From: Ottelia alismoides
Taxonomy: Eukaryota > Streptophyta > Magnoliopsida > Alismatales > Hydrocharitaceae
Length of the DNA: 64,000 nt
Direction: 5' to 3'
NCBI GenBank assembly: GCA_037367405.1
Contig: JAZKJV010010622.1
Span: forward strand, 558,001 to 622,000
Shown one piece after another: positions 11,704 to 21,637 of the stretch. Each line of letters starts with the position of its first letter. Positions within the stretch are counted from its first letter, which is position 1. Below the pieces are notes generated by a model that was given only the letters and a program-made list of their open reading frames with translations, did not search any database and was not told where the DNA came from. The translations under genes and the position numbers were made by a program.

Positions 11704-12000
11704 AATCCCAGCCGTCGATCTATAGAGGAGCAGTAGCCGTCGATCCATCTGAGGATCTCATCTGGACCGTTGCAGCGAGGTTAAGCTACGACGTCCCTCA
11801 GCCGTCCGATCACCCACGTGGCTGCACCTCGACCATCCGATCTAAGCCTGGCCTCCTTCGAAGAACCACGTTGCATCACCACCGTCCGATCACCCACGTG
11901 GACGCACACCAGCCGTCGGATCAGGCCAGCGCTTCCATAGTCAAAGGCGCGTTTGTTCTCCACCGTCAGATCTGCCACGCGTCAACATCGGGCCGTCGAT
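11704..12000 (+). repeat. cluster of CCGTC(N)GATC motifs in S1
   Basis: About eight to nine variants of CCGTCCGATC or CCGTCGATC occur within 300 bp (near 11711, 11739, 11801, 11832, 11882, 11912, 11964 and 11993). Two of them continue as CCGTCCGATCACCCACGTGG, placing a G-box at a fixed distance. The same motif appears in inverse form in the G1 and G2 LTRs (near 6340, 19125, 20465 and 51675). It looks like a cis-regulatory or RNA-level repeat; the role is unknown. Confidence 0.7.
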
Positions 12001-13435
12001 AATAATAAAAGGGGTAAATTTCTCCTATACCCCTCTGTTTGTTCTATTTCTTTTTAGTCCTGTAACTTTCAATTCAAGTTGTTTATTTTCTGGGATATTT
12101 GCATCAAGGACCTTGTATTTATTTTATTTGCTCTTATACCCCCGCCAGTTGTGAACCACGTGCTTCGTCACGTGTTATTTTGGGATATTTGCATAAGACC
12201 CCTGGTAGTTCTGGATGTTATTCATTGAATAAAATGTTTTGTTTATTTGCATATATACCCCTGTGAACACTTTATATTCGCATGTGCGTTTTATTTTGGG
12301 TAAATTGCATATAAGCCCCTGGACTTTTGATACGAGTTATCAATAGGTCCTTGGAACTTATTTTTATTACATTTAGGTCCCTGTGTGCCCCAGGCACGTG
12401 CTTGGCACGTGACTTCTTGGGTATTTTGCACCAGGACCCCAGAACTTTTGGGTATTTGCACTTAGGTCCCTGTGCACAGTGCCCCACCTTTATTTTTGAA
12501 TAAAATATCAAACGACCTCCAAATCCAATGACATTTTGACACATGGCTCCTGCCATGGTGTAGGAATTTCTATGATTTTTGGGGACATTTTTGATTTCAT
12601 TTATTATTTTTAAAAATTCAAAAACCCCTATTTTTGCCACTGTTTGACTTTAAAAATACCAAAAAAATATAAAATCACCTTTAAAAATTCTAAAAAAATT
12701 AGGATGTGTTGTTTGCTTGTTGTTTGATTTTCCAGCCATTTTTGGTGACTTTTCATCACTTAAAAACCCTAAAAATTGAAAAACCCCTAAAAACTCATAA
12801 AAATTATAATAAATAAACTAAAAATCCAAAAACAATAATTAGGGTGCCTAAATTTTCCTTGGTCTTCATAGTTTATAGGAAAATTACCTTCAGGGCTTTT
12901 TGAGGACCAAAATTATTTTATTTTTGGGTCTTAAGCCTTGCTGGACAGTCCCCTTTGTTTTTCGCATTGTTTGATTTTTAATAAATAATTTACTCATTAG
13001 AAAAATCCCAAAAATTCACCAAAAACAGTAAAAAACATTTAAAACCTAAAAATCAATTTTCTGGAATTTTTGCATCATTTTTGGTGTGTGTAATAAATTG
13101 TTGAAGTTCCCTTGTATTTATCTTCTTTAATTTTCTCATCATTTAAAAAAATCTAAAAAAATATATAAAAAAAACAAATAAAAAACCACAAAAATATGTT
13201 CTCTGTGTTTTAATTCAATTTGACTACATCGTAGGCTATTTAGCCAATCTGTGCTCCTTGTGTTCGACCCTGGGAGCTATACCAGGTTAATCCTATAGCT
13301 AGATCGCTCTTTCTTGTGCTTGCTTGTTTTTATCTGATTTGAGTGATTGATTTTCTTGATTGACTTAGTTGAGTGACTGAGGTCGCAACGACCTAATTTT
13401 CTGTACCTTTACCTCTGTCATTTGGCCCGCAATCA

Positions 13436-13990
13436 TTCACTTGAATATCCAGATGAATAGCCATTGGAATTCTTCTCCTTGGTCGGTTTTCAGGCTGCGT
13501 GTTTGTTCTTAGTTTCCTGAATGTTGGTGCACTCTCGATTTGGGATGATTTTGTCAAGATAATCAGAGTAGGTTACCCCTAGGTGCAACCATGCATATGT
13601 CTCAGGATCGTAGTAGTAGGATTTGTTTATTTTGAGATCCGCGAGAATGGAAATACTGGGGAGAGTTTCTGCATGCTCATTCTTAATTGATTCGATGTTG
13701 GAGCATTCCTGTGTCAAGTTGATGTAATCCATGTAGTCAGAATAGGTTGACCCAGGGTGTGCCCATGCATATGTCTCTGGATCATAAGATTCATATGCTC
13801 GATTTTCCATGGTGAACGCAGCTGGGAATGAAGCAGGGGGGAGATTCACTAAACCAATAGTCTCATCAACAACCACTATCTCAGGTGTAGCTGCAGGGAA
13901 GGGCTCTTCTACCGTTTCATAGTTATGGTTGTCGGGGACTTTGTGGGTTGCCTCAGAAGATCGTGGTTCCTCAAAGACATGGTCAGATCT
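13436..13990 (-). pseudogene. G2 ETYAW repeat region
   Basis: This continues in frame from the protease. After an acidic linker (EEPFPAATPEIVVVDE), two copies of a repeat follow. One holds DPETYAWAHPGSTYSDY and INLTQECSNI; the other holds DPETYAWLHLGVTYSDY and NRECTNI. The DNA period is 174 bp (ATGCAT landmarks at 13591 and 13765). A half-repeat (FPAAFTMENRAYESY) precedes them. A stop lies at about 13490, then KEKNSNGYSSGYSSE continues to the S1 junction. G1 has at least three copies of the same repeat with a 180-bp period. I do not recognise the repeat from any known Gag or Pol domain. Confidence 0.75.
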
Positions 13991-13999
13991 AAGTGCTTC

Positions 14000-14320
14000 C
14001 AATGCTTTAAAAATTATTTGCTGAGTCTCACAATCAATAATTGCCTTAGCCAATGCTAAGAATGGCTTTCCGAGAATAATTGGAGACTGGGTGAATTTTC
14101 CTTGATGCTCAATATCAATGATTGTGAATTCCACTTTGAGCGGAGCACCTTGAAATATCGTGATGACAGAAATGATTCCTCTCGGTCGCTTTATCGATCG
14201 GTCCGCCAATTGAACAGTCTCTCGTATCTTCTAGATCGGTCCGAGTTTGAGTTCGTGAAATACAAAGGTCGAGAGGATATTGATCGGTGAATCGTCATCA
14301 ATCCGAGCATGGGTGAAAAT
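14000..14320 (-). pseudogene. G2 retropepsin-like protease remnant
   Basis: The minus strand reads HARIDDDSPINIL, then VQLADRSIKRPRGI, then PIILGKPFLALAKAIID. These match the aspartic protease of Athila-type Gypsy polyproteins (known pattern DxGASINLMP, LADRSIKxPRGI, LGRPFLATGRALID). The catalytic triplet, normally Asp-x-Gly, is Asp-Asp-Asp (14291-14299), and G1 has the same. An in-frame TAG (14231-14233) splits the domain between GPI and KIRETVQLA. The active form would act as a dimer to mature Gag; this copy cannot be translated whole. Confidence 0.8.
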
Positions 14321-14339
14321 TGTGTCTTTGATTTTACAT

Positions 14340-15560
14340 TCGAATCTAGGCAACTGCTTCATTATGCGGCTCTTGGTTTTTCATCTCAATACCAAGGAGG
14401 AGGCCATTGACAAGATATGTCTTTCAGTTTTTGTTCTAATCCTTCCCGACTTTTTGATCATTAATTTGTCTTTTAAAAATTTTTTAAGGTCGGGGAAGTG
14501 TTCAATGGCTTTTATAAAGGGAAGTTCAAAAATCAAGCGTTTTTCCAGTGCTTCCCGTATAGTAGGATCCAAATTCCTTAGATCTTCTTCAGTCTCTATT
14601 TTTATGAAATTTTCTGGATTTTCGATTTTTTATAGTTTTCAAATATTTCAATTTTTTTGGTATTTTCTGTGTGGTGTAGTGATGTGGTATCTTCCATAGA
14701 TGAGAAGGGGCCTTGATATTCAGAGTAAGGATCAGAGTCATAATCATTTCTTGGGGAATAATAAGCAGGAGTGTTGATGTTGGAATCATCCCTAAGTCTT
14801 TGAATATTCTCAAAATTTTCACTCTTAGATCCAATCACTTCCTCATTTATTTTTATATCCGAGCCACCATAGAATGAGATTACTCGGTCGGTAAATTTTT
14901 GAAATCTATCCTCCATCAATTTAAATCTTATTTTTATCCTCAAAATATTATACTCAAAATTCTATTCATGATCAATCATGGGAGCAGTTGGTATGTGTTC
15001 AATAATTTCATCTTCCATTTTTCTGTATGTGCGGAGAGGAGAGTTTCTTGGAATGCCCGACATATGATCCTTATTTTCTGAGCATTTCTCCTCAAAAATT
15101 ATGGAAGGAGGTTGCTCATGTGATCCATGCTTGTGGAGTTGGTTTGAGTAGAGTTCAATCCTTGGATCATGATTGGTCAGACCTTGGTATTGTGGAGTCA
15201 GCATACAAGGTTTATGCATTTCTATGTGGTCAGTCCAATCCTCTATATGAGTATCATGTCTGATGAGGGTTTTGTCATGGTTAGTCCAACGCTGATGGTT
15301 ATTAAGTGCATGTCTTTCCATCTAGGTTTGGTTTCTCAGCCAGTCATGAGACTCAAAGGTATTTTGATCTTGAAATGTTTCATTAGCGAGAAACTGAGAA
15401 TAGGACGGTTTAGTCCAAGATGGTAGGTGGTCATGTGTGGTCAGAAGATTCGAGTAGGAATTCAATGAGGTGGTCGGAGGATTGTTGAAAGTAGAGGATG
15501 TAGTTGATTTGGGCCTAACCGAGACAAGTTTATTTTCAAAGTATAGCTCTGATGGATTTT
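14340..15560 (-). pseudogene. G2 N-terminal (gag-position) region, decayed
   Basis: Several minus-strand frames in register: ELYFENKLVSVRPKS near 15.55 kb, a His/Asn/Asp-rich block (14962-15321), a block with DRFQKFTDRVISFYGGSD (14602-14943), and a block with LPFIKAIEHFPDLKKFLKD (14381-14572). The last resembles the segment just before the protease in Athila-type elements. G1 aligns over the same blocks (46.4-47.8 kb). I see no CCHC zinc knuckle and cannot match the N-terminal part to a standard Gag. Stops and frameshifts separate the blocks. Confidence 0.65.
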
Positions 15561-17109
15561 CATATAAATGTTAGGCCATATTTGAAAGAGTTGAAAGAGA
15601 TGATGGGTTGGATCTGCAATTTGGAAAAAGTTCCGTGATGAGATTTAAATCAAGAGATGAGAGAGATGAATGCACTGGATAAAACAAGTTCTATCAAATG
15701 TGTGGCTTTTGATATTCGAAATCGGTTCACACACACTTTAATTCAAAAACAAATCAAACCCCGGGTTCACCAACTCACACAATAAAGCCATAAGAGTTCG
15801 GCTATTATCCTTTCAATTTTAAGTTGGTGATAAATCAATCTTGGAAAGAATTTAGCGAGTGTTAGGTGCCGAAATTTTCTTAAAGACTGTCTCGAGATTG
15901 TACGACTAGTTTCATCTACTTTCAGCCGGTATAGGTGTAAGTACGGACCGTAAAATGGTAACTCGTGTTACTAAAGGACGGAGCCTTACGCGGTATCCTT
16001 TAAACCACCTACTCTGCTAAGGAAGTTCGGACCGATTACCGGCTACCTATATTCCTCACTGAGAAGTAGCTAATCATTTTTTTTAAAATCAGTATCTGAA
16101 TGAAAATATCAGAGCTTGGTTCTAAACTTAAGTGTCATCTCTCGCTTACAAAGAAAAATAAAAACATCCAAGGTCGGGGTTACTCTCCTGCAAAAATTGT
16201 TGATTTTATGGGTTAATTTGAAATCAGCTATATTTAGCAGTCCTAATTTTAATTAGGCGATCACTAAAGAATTAAATGAGAACAAATATACATCTACCGT
16301 CCAGTCTTGATTTCCTTTGAAAATTATGTGGCAAAACAAGAGCGAGAAATTCGGGAAAAGCAGATGCACGTGAAAACGATTATGTATGCTCAGTTAGAAG
16401 ACTTACAGTGAATCCTCGCAATCTCCATGTGGGATGCAATACATAATTGAAAAATTTAATCTACATGAAATGCAAGTCGATGAAAAACCGCACCTAGTAG
16501 AAAGTTTTATTAGTAGGAAAGAATTGAGTTGAATTTAGCTAAGTTGAACGATCTATGTGTGTCTCGATTAATAGTGAAGTGTGGCTTAATTCCTACGAGC
16601 TCAATCAAGAGATTAAAAAATACTCTGAGAGCCGTATGTGCAGGTCTATCCTAATCGCCACTCAAGTCGGGCCCCACCCTCACCGAAGAGTGAAACAGGC
16701 CACGACACACCACCGAATAAAGTTAGAGGTCTTTTTACACACGCGAGAGTCCAAACAGACACTGTTATAAATGTACAATTATTTTAAAAAATTAAAGTTC
16801 AGAAAAATAAATCCTAGACTCTACTCTCTCTCACGACTCGACTCGATCTTAAATTAATTGCAGATTTTTAGGAGGTCAGTGAAGATGCTTCGGTTTCTTG
16901 AAAAACCACTCCATGTATACCATGTACCTCGCAAGAAAAATAAGAGAGATAATGAAAGAGAGTGACTCAAAAATAATAAAAAGCAAAATAAATGCTGAAA
17001 AATAAATGTAGAAAATAAAGTGGTATTTACAATGAAAAATTGGGGGTCAGACTAACCGAATGCGGAAAATCGAACAAGAAATTTCAAAACACAAAACTAT
17101 GCTGTTTGC
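15561..17109 (-). other. G2 5' leader
   Basis: About 1.5 kb between the primer site and the first coding block. It aligns with 47802-49298 of G1 across its length, including a stretch of GGCCCCACCCTCACC (16671 onward) and GAGTGAAACAGGCCACGACACA. No open frame is shared between the copies. It probably holds packaging and dimerisation signals, but this is inference. Confidence 0.6.
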
Positions 17110-17128
17110 CTCCCCGGCAACGGCATCA
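17110..17128 (-). other. G2 primer binding site, tRNA-Asp
   Basis: The plus strand reads CTCCCCGGCAACGGCATCA, which matches the 3' end of plant tRNA-Asp (CTCCCCGGCAACGGCGCCA) at 17 of 19 bases. It lies two bases from the LTR. tRNA-Asp priming is known for Athila-type elements. Confidence 0.85.
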
Positions 17129-18148
17129 TCTGACGAATCCGAAAATGCGGTGTAAAAAGATGTTTATTTATCGTTCACGTTGAAATGATTTGTCGTGCGT
17201 TGTAGATGGTAATCGGAATCGGTCCAAAAAATAACCACACAAAATATTCGTCAATTTTAATCAATGTGGTTTTATGTTTATTTTACTTGGGAAAGTCCCA
17301 AGGTCGATCACAAGGAGGCAAAGGAACAATCTAGAATTAGGTTTACCAAGATTCGTGCGCAGTTTTTGAAGCGGTCTTTTTTGTGTAATTTTTAATGCAC
17401 TAAAGGATGCAAAATGCAATTTTGGACTATTTTAGGGACTAAAATGTCAAGTATGTTCAAATGATGTCCGAAAAATATGAAACCTGGCCACAATGTAAAA
17501 TATGATTAAATGAATGCACTGTAATGTTTTAGGAATTTTTGGATGCAATACGAATTTTTTTATGAATTTTTAAATGAAAACAAATTGACTTTCAATATTT
17601 AATTATAATAAATACTAAACCTAATTATTTTTAAGAGATAAAGTTATCTAAGATCTATCACTAGGTGATGTATCTCAGAAAAATCCTAAACCTTGAAAAT
17701 GTGAGATTTAATATATATTGAAAATCAAACATTGAAATATGCAAAATGATTTTTATAGGGTAAACTATGCATCAAATGCAATTATTTTTGGGCACAATAT
17801 CAAGCACAATTGATTCTACAATGTTTGATTTTTCGGGAATTTTTAGAACAACGGTTAATCAAATACAAATTTTAGAGCACAAATTGGGCAAAATATGCAA
17901 TTTTCGACAAAACAATTAATTATTAATTAATCACTGATCACTAAAATATCCACAATATATAAGAATGTATATAATTAATTGACAAACAAAATGCTATTTT
18001 GGATTAATAAAATAATGTAGAGAAGAGGTTCAGAACAGAGGGGGAAGACATAGGTATAAATGCAATTTAAATAAACTAAATAAAAGAGCAGGGGTATACA
18101 CATAATTACCTAAAATTTGGGGGGGATTTGTGGCAAAATTGTCAGAGT

Positions 18149-18310
18149 GTCACGTGTGGGGCACGTGACCTTCTGGCTGGGTATTGAGGTGCAATATGGA
18201 GTTTCGCTAAGGGGGACACTGTAGATTACCTAGAGGGTCACGTGCAGCGCACGTGACCCCCGAGATGCTGTGGGATGTTCCCCCACGCACGTGCGAAGCA
18301 CGTGAGGGGG
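18149..18310. promoter_or_regulatory. three G-box dyads in G2 5' LTR
   Basis: GTCACGTG pairs with CACGTGAC around TGGGG (18149-18169). GGTCACGTGC pairs perfectly with GCACGTGACC around AGC (18236-18258). CCCCCACGCACGTGC faces GCACGTGAGGGGG (18280-18310). That is six ACGTG cores in 162 bp. G-boxes bind bZIP and bHLH factors in plants; regulation of this LTR is inferred. Confidence 0.7.
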
Positions 18311-19309
18311 CCTCGGGTCCAAGGCCCGGCCGCTGGCGGAGAACTACGGCGGTGCTGGCTCTTCTGCGGTGGTGGAGGGCTTTTGGTGGTGCTGGCGGAT
18401 GACGGTGTTGCACCGCCGCTTGCGGTGGCGTTGGAGGCGGTGCAGTTGAAGTCTGGAGGCAGAGAACGAGCCTCTAGGGGCTGGAGTTTCGGGGATGATC
18501 GATGTAGGTGAAGCGTAGAGGTCGGAGCAGGTGGAGTTTTTGAAGACAATGAAGATCCTGACAGTGACGTCTATGGTTGGCGTGGACGTAGGCAGCGTGA
18601 ACAAAGGTGGTTCGATGAAGAGTGTAATTGGATGGTGAATCGATTGAGCGAGGATGGCGAGAGGTCGAGATGACGATAGGACATGAGAGTAAGGAGGAGG
18701 TGCGGGGAGATACCTGAGGAGGGGCTCGACGAAGGTGTAGGCTGGAGCAAAGCAGTGATGTGAAGGGCCGAACTGCAACGAGGTCTGCCGACCTCAGATC
18801 ATGCCGATAGAGGGGGGCTCGCCGGACTGTCACTTCCGGAGAGGAATCTCTTGGAGGTTGAACGGTGGATGTTGGGCTCTGGTGCGGTGGTGCTTCTTAA
18901 ATAGGGCACGATGTTCTTGGCCGACGATGGAAACGATAGGAGTTAGGGATTCGATTAGGGTCGAGATCGGGAATGAGATCTGAAGGATTCGACGGAGGAT
19001 CGTGATCGGAGATGGCCGAAATTGGGGGGAGCGGCGGTGATAGGCGAGATTGGTGGCAGAAATCACGGAGCGGGGCGGTGATCGATTGGGAAGGAGGCGG
19101 AGGTAGACGATGCACAACGGTCGTCTGATCCGCCGTAATCGAACGGCCGAGATCATGCCAGGTGGCGAGCAGGGGTCAAAGGGTGTGGGACGCGCGTGCT
19201 TGGCGCGTGCCAAGGTGGCACGTGCCTCGGACGTGCAGGTATTTATTATTTTTTTATTTTGTTTTTATTATTTTTTATTAAAAAATTTAATAAATAGAGC
19301 TAAAAGTGA

Positions 19310-19346
19310 CTGACACGTGGCGGCTCCAGAAGCTGCCACGTGTCAG
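19310..19346. repeat. hairpin with G-box arms in G2 5' LTR
   Basis: CTGACACGTGGC (19310-19321) and GCCACGTGTCAG (19335-19346) are perfect inverted copies. The pairing extends with one mismatch into GGCT/AGCT. Equivalent to 6513-6551. Confidence 0.8.
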
Positions 19347-20201
19347 CACCAAAAAAATTGAAAAATAAATGGTTTGTAAAATAAAAAAGAAATAGTAAAC
19401 GATCTCGGATCAAAAAATTTCCTCACAAAAATTGCTCGTCTCGATGAGATCTACAACTTTCATGAAGAAATCAAAATCAAAATCGATCAAATGCACAAAG
19501 TGATTTTTTTGAGATATCCCATGTACATATAATACCTTGATTTTCGGTTTTGTAATTTTTATGTCATTTTTAAACTAAATAAAAATCCGAAAAAATATGA
19601 TAAAATCAAAGATAAATAATTACACATTAATCTATTTTTTTGGATTTTTATTGATTGATAAAATAGGTACATAAAATATCAGGTCAAAAACCGCTAAAAT
19701 ACACAATATACAAAAGAGGCCCAAAACCCAACTTTCACATATGAGCTCCGATTCACTTGAATGGTCTTGTTTTGAAGTTAATTGAATGTATATTTGTTCA
19801 AAAGTTAGTAGGAATAAAACAGACACTTGATGTGGAAGATATGAGCGTTTTAGTCCGAGAATCCTGCAATTAGGGTTTGGATTTTTGGTCCACTTATTTT
19901 GGTTAGTTAATTTTTTGTATTTTTCATTTATTCTTATTAGTGATATGTACACAGTGGAGATGTTTTGTGTCATTCGGAGTCATTGTGAGTTAGTTAAAAA
20001 TCGGGGAAGTTAGGCTATTTACAGGTCAATTTTGGCTGGGATTTTTGGCTTCTTATTTCATGCAAAAATTTGTGCTAAAATGCCATTCTTATGCAAACAT
20101 GCATGAATGCTAATTATGCAGAATAGATGCAGGAATGCTGTTGATTTTATGGGATTTGAGCTTAAAAAATGAGATTTGAGTGATGAATCCGAGATTCATC
20201 A

Positions 20202-20206
20202 GTGAT
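20202..20206. repeat. G2 target-site duplication, right copy
   Basis: GTGAT, identical to 4334-4338. Confidence 0.85.
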
Positions 20207-21620
20207 ATTAGGTGATGGCTGGGAGCCACTAGGGAATTGATTGGGGGAGATATTGAGTGATGGTCGAAATCCGTGGTTGGCCAGAAGAAGAAGATCAGAT
20301 GTGGGGATCTTGATGTTTGGATTCGAGGATGGAGCGGGAAGGCGCAGATGAAGATTGAAGGGCGAGGAGTAGCGGGTGGCGCTGGCGATTTCAGCAGGGG
20401 CGACAACCAATTTGGGAAAGTGGATGGGAGGAAGAAGAAGCAGCGGCCATCGGATTGGCAGAGATCGGATGGCCCAGATGCTACGACATGGTAATGCTTT
20501 ATTTTTTATTTTTTTTATAAAACGAATTTTAAAAACTTGAAAATGTGTGCCACGTGGTGACCCCATGATTGGCCTTGTGGCATCTCAAGAAAAATTTGAA
20601 AATAAGTTATAAAAATAAATAAAAATTAAATATCAAATGATCTTAAATCCAAAAAGTTTCTTCACAAAAGTTTCTCGTCTCGACAAGATATACAACTTTT
20701 ATGAAAATATCAAAACCAAAATCTATCATTTGCACAAAAATTTGTTTTTGGGGTATCTTATGTACATAGAATACCTTGATTTTTAGGTTTTATATTTTTT
20801 ATTATTTTTAAACTAGGTAAAAATACAGAAAAAATGTGATAAAATCGTATATAGATATTTACACATTAATCTATTTTTTTGGAATTTTAATAATTAAGAA
20901 CAAGAAGAAATAAAATAAAACACAAAAACTACAACTTTTGTTAAGATAGTTAGTGAAGACTCAGACTCAGTTAGTTTCTTTGATTTAAACTCATTTTGAA
21001 TTTGGATTTTTATGTATTTTAATAAAACATTTATTAAAGAAAATAAATAAATAAATAAATAAATAAAATGACTCAATTATGTACATAAAATAATAGTTCA
21101 AAATTAGGTAAAATACAAAATGTACAAAAGAGGACCAAATTCCAACTTTCACATATTAGCTCCGATTCACTTGAACTTGGTCTTGTTTTAAAGGTAATTG
21201 AATTGACATTAGTTCAAAAGTAAGTATGATCAAATCGAACACTGGATGAAGAAGATATCAAGGTTTTAGTCCGAGAATCTGGGAATTAGGTTTTGAGTCT
21301 TTGGTCCACTTATTTATGGTAGTGATTTTTTTTGTAATTTTCTTTTATTCTTGTTATTGATAAGTACACAATGGAGGTAGTTTTAAGCCAATTGGATTTA
21401 GCATGAATTAGTTTAAAATCAGGGAATTTAGGCTACTTTTCAAGTTAATTTGGATGTGATTTTTGGCTTCTTATTTTGTGCAATAATGAGTAATAAAATG
21501 TAATTCTTAACAATACATGCATAAATATTAATTATGAAGAATAAATGTAGAAATGCCGATGAATTTTAGGTATTTGAGCTTAATTAATGACTTTTAGAGT
21601 GATGAATCTGAGATTCATCA
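20207..21620 (-). repeat. G1 3' LTR, inner part
   Basis: Continues the LTR broken at 4338 and ends TGATGAATCTGAGATTCATCA at 21620. It aligns with 51390-52544 and 62867-63146. The segment around 20320-20490 is GC-rich. An AAAT microsatellite lies at 21042-21067. No gene is seen. Confidence 0.88.
21042..21067. repeat. (AAAT)n microsatellite
   Basis: About six tandem AAAT units within the G1 3' LTR. The other LTR (near 52250) has AAAAAGAAAAAAAATG instead, so the repeat arose after insertion. Confidence 0.85.
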
Positions 21621-21637
21621 TCCCCCTATACTTAAAC
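21621..21637 (-). other. G1 polypurine tract
   Basis: TCCCCCTATACTTAAAC on the plus strand, directly adjacent to the LTR end and nearly identical to 7404-7420 of G2. Confidence 0.85.

Larger units (their letters stand above)
9701..13435 (+). mobile_element. S1: solo LTR in G2
   Basis: A 3735-bp segment starting TGATGAATACCC and ending CCCGCAATCA, flanked by the perfect duplication TTCAC (9696-9700 and 13436-13440). Removing it with one TTCAC rejoins the minus-strand coding sequence so that a Ser-Ser-Glu end runs into PTPSQ, matching the PAPSQ region of G1. No primer site, second LTR or pol domain lies inside, so it is best read as a solo LTR left by LTR-LTR recombination. It has an AT-rich first kilobase, a GC-rich centre (10.65-12.0 kb) and an AT-rich end. 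Long frames in the GC-rich part (10642-11013, 11433-11705) show no domain and are not called. Confidence 0.85.
4339..20201 (-). mobile_element. G2: Gypsy-type non-autonomous LTR retrotransposon
   Basis: A complete minus-strand element of 15,863 bp, about 12.1 kb without solo LTR S1. LTRs are 4339-7403 and 17131-20201 (3065 and 3071 bp). The tRNA-Asp primer site is at 17110-17128, two bases from the 5' LTR, and the polypurine tract at 7404-7420 abuts the 3' LTR. The target duplication GTGAT is perfect (4334-4338 and 20202-20206). The order on the minus strand is 5' LTR, leader (17.1-15.6 kb), N-terminal region, protease, ETYAW repeats, S1, C-terminal region, long 3' untranslated region, 3' LTR. 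It is related to but distinct from G1: the coding parts align throughout, while the LTRs align only in part. No RT, RNase H or integrase is visible. Confidence 0.9.
17131..20201 (-). repeat. G2 5' LTR
   Basis: Homologous to 4339-7403 over its whole length. On the element's strand it starts TGATGAATC and ends GGATTCGTCA, giving a near-perfect 10-bp terminal inverted repeat. A TATTTAA sequence at about 18897-18904 (minus) is a possible TATA box, with G-box dyads about 600-750 bp downstream. The GC-rich open frames here (18207-18833, 18830-19213) are not conserved with the 3' LTR and are not called. Confidence 0.92.

Noticed and set aside
10642..11705. GC-rich frames with a possible splice donor (GGTAACCCTAG near 11136), like a captured gene exon
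   Set aside because: The composition suits a GC-rich LTR promoter/R region. No domain is seen, and S2 lacks the region through deletion, so there is no comparison to support a gene.
17110..17128. tRNA-Asp gene fragment
   Set aside because: Only the 3' 19 bases match, and the position next to the LTR fits a primer binding site.
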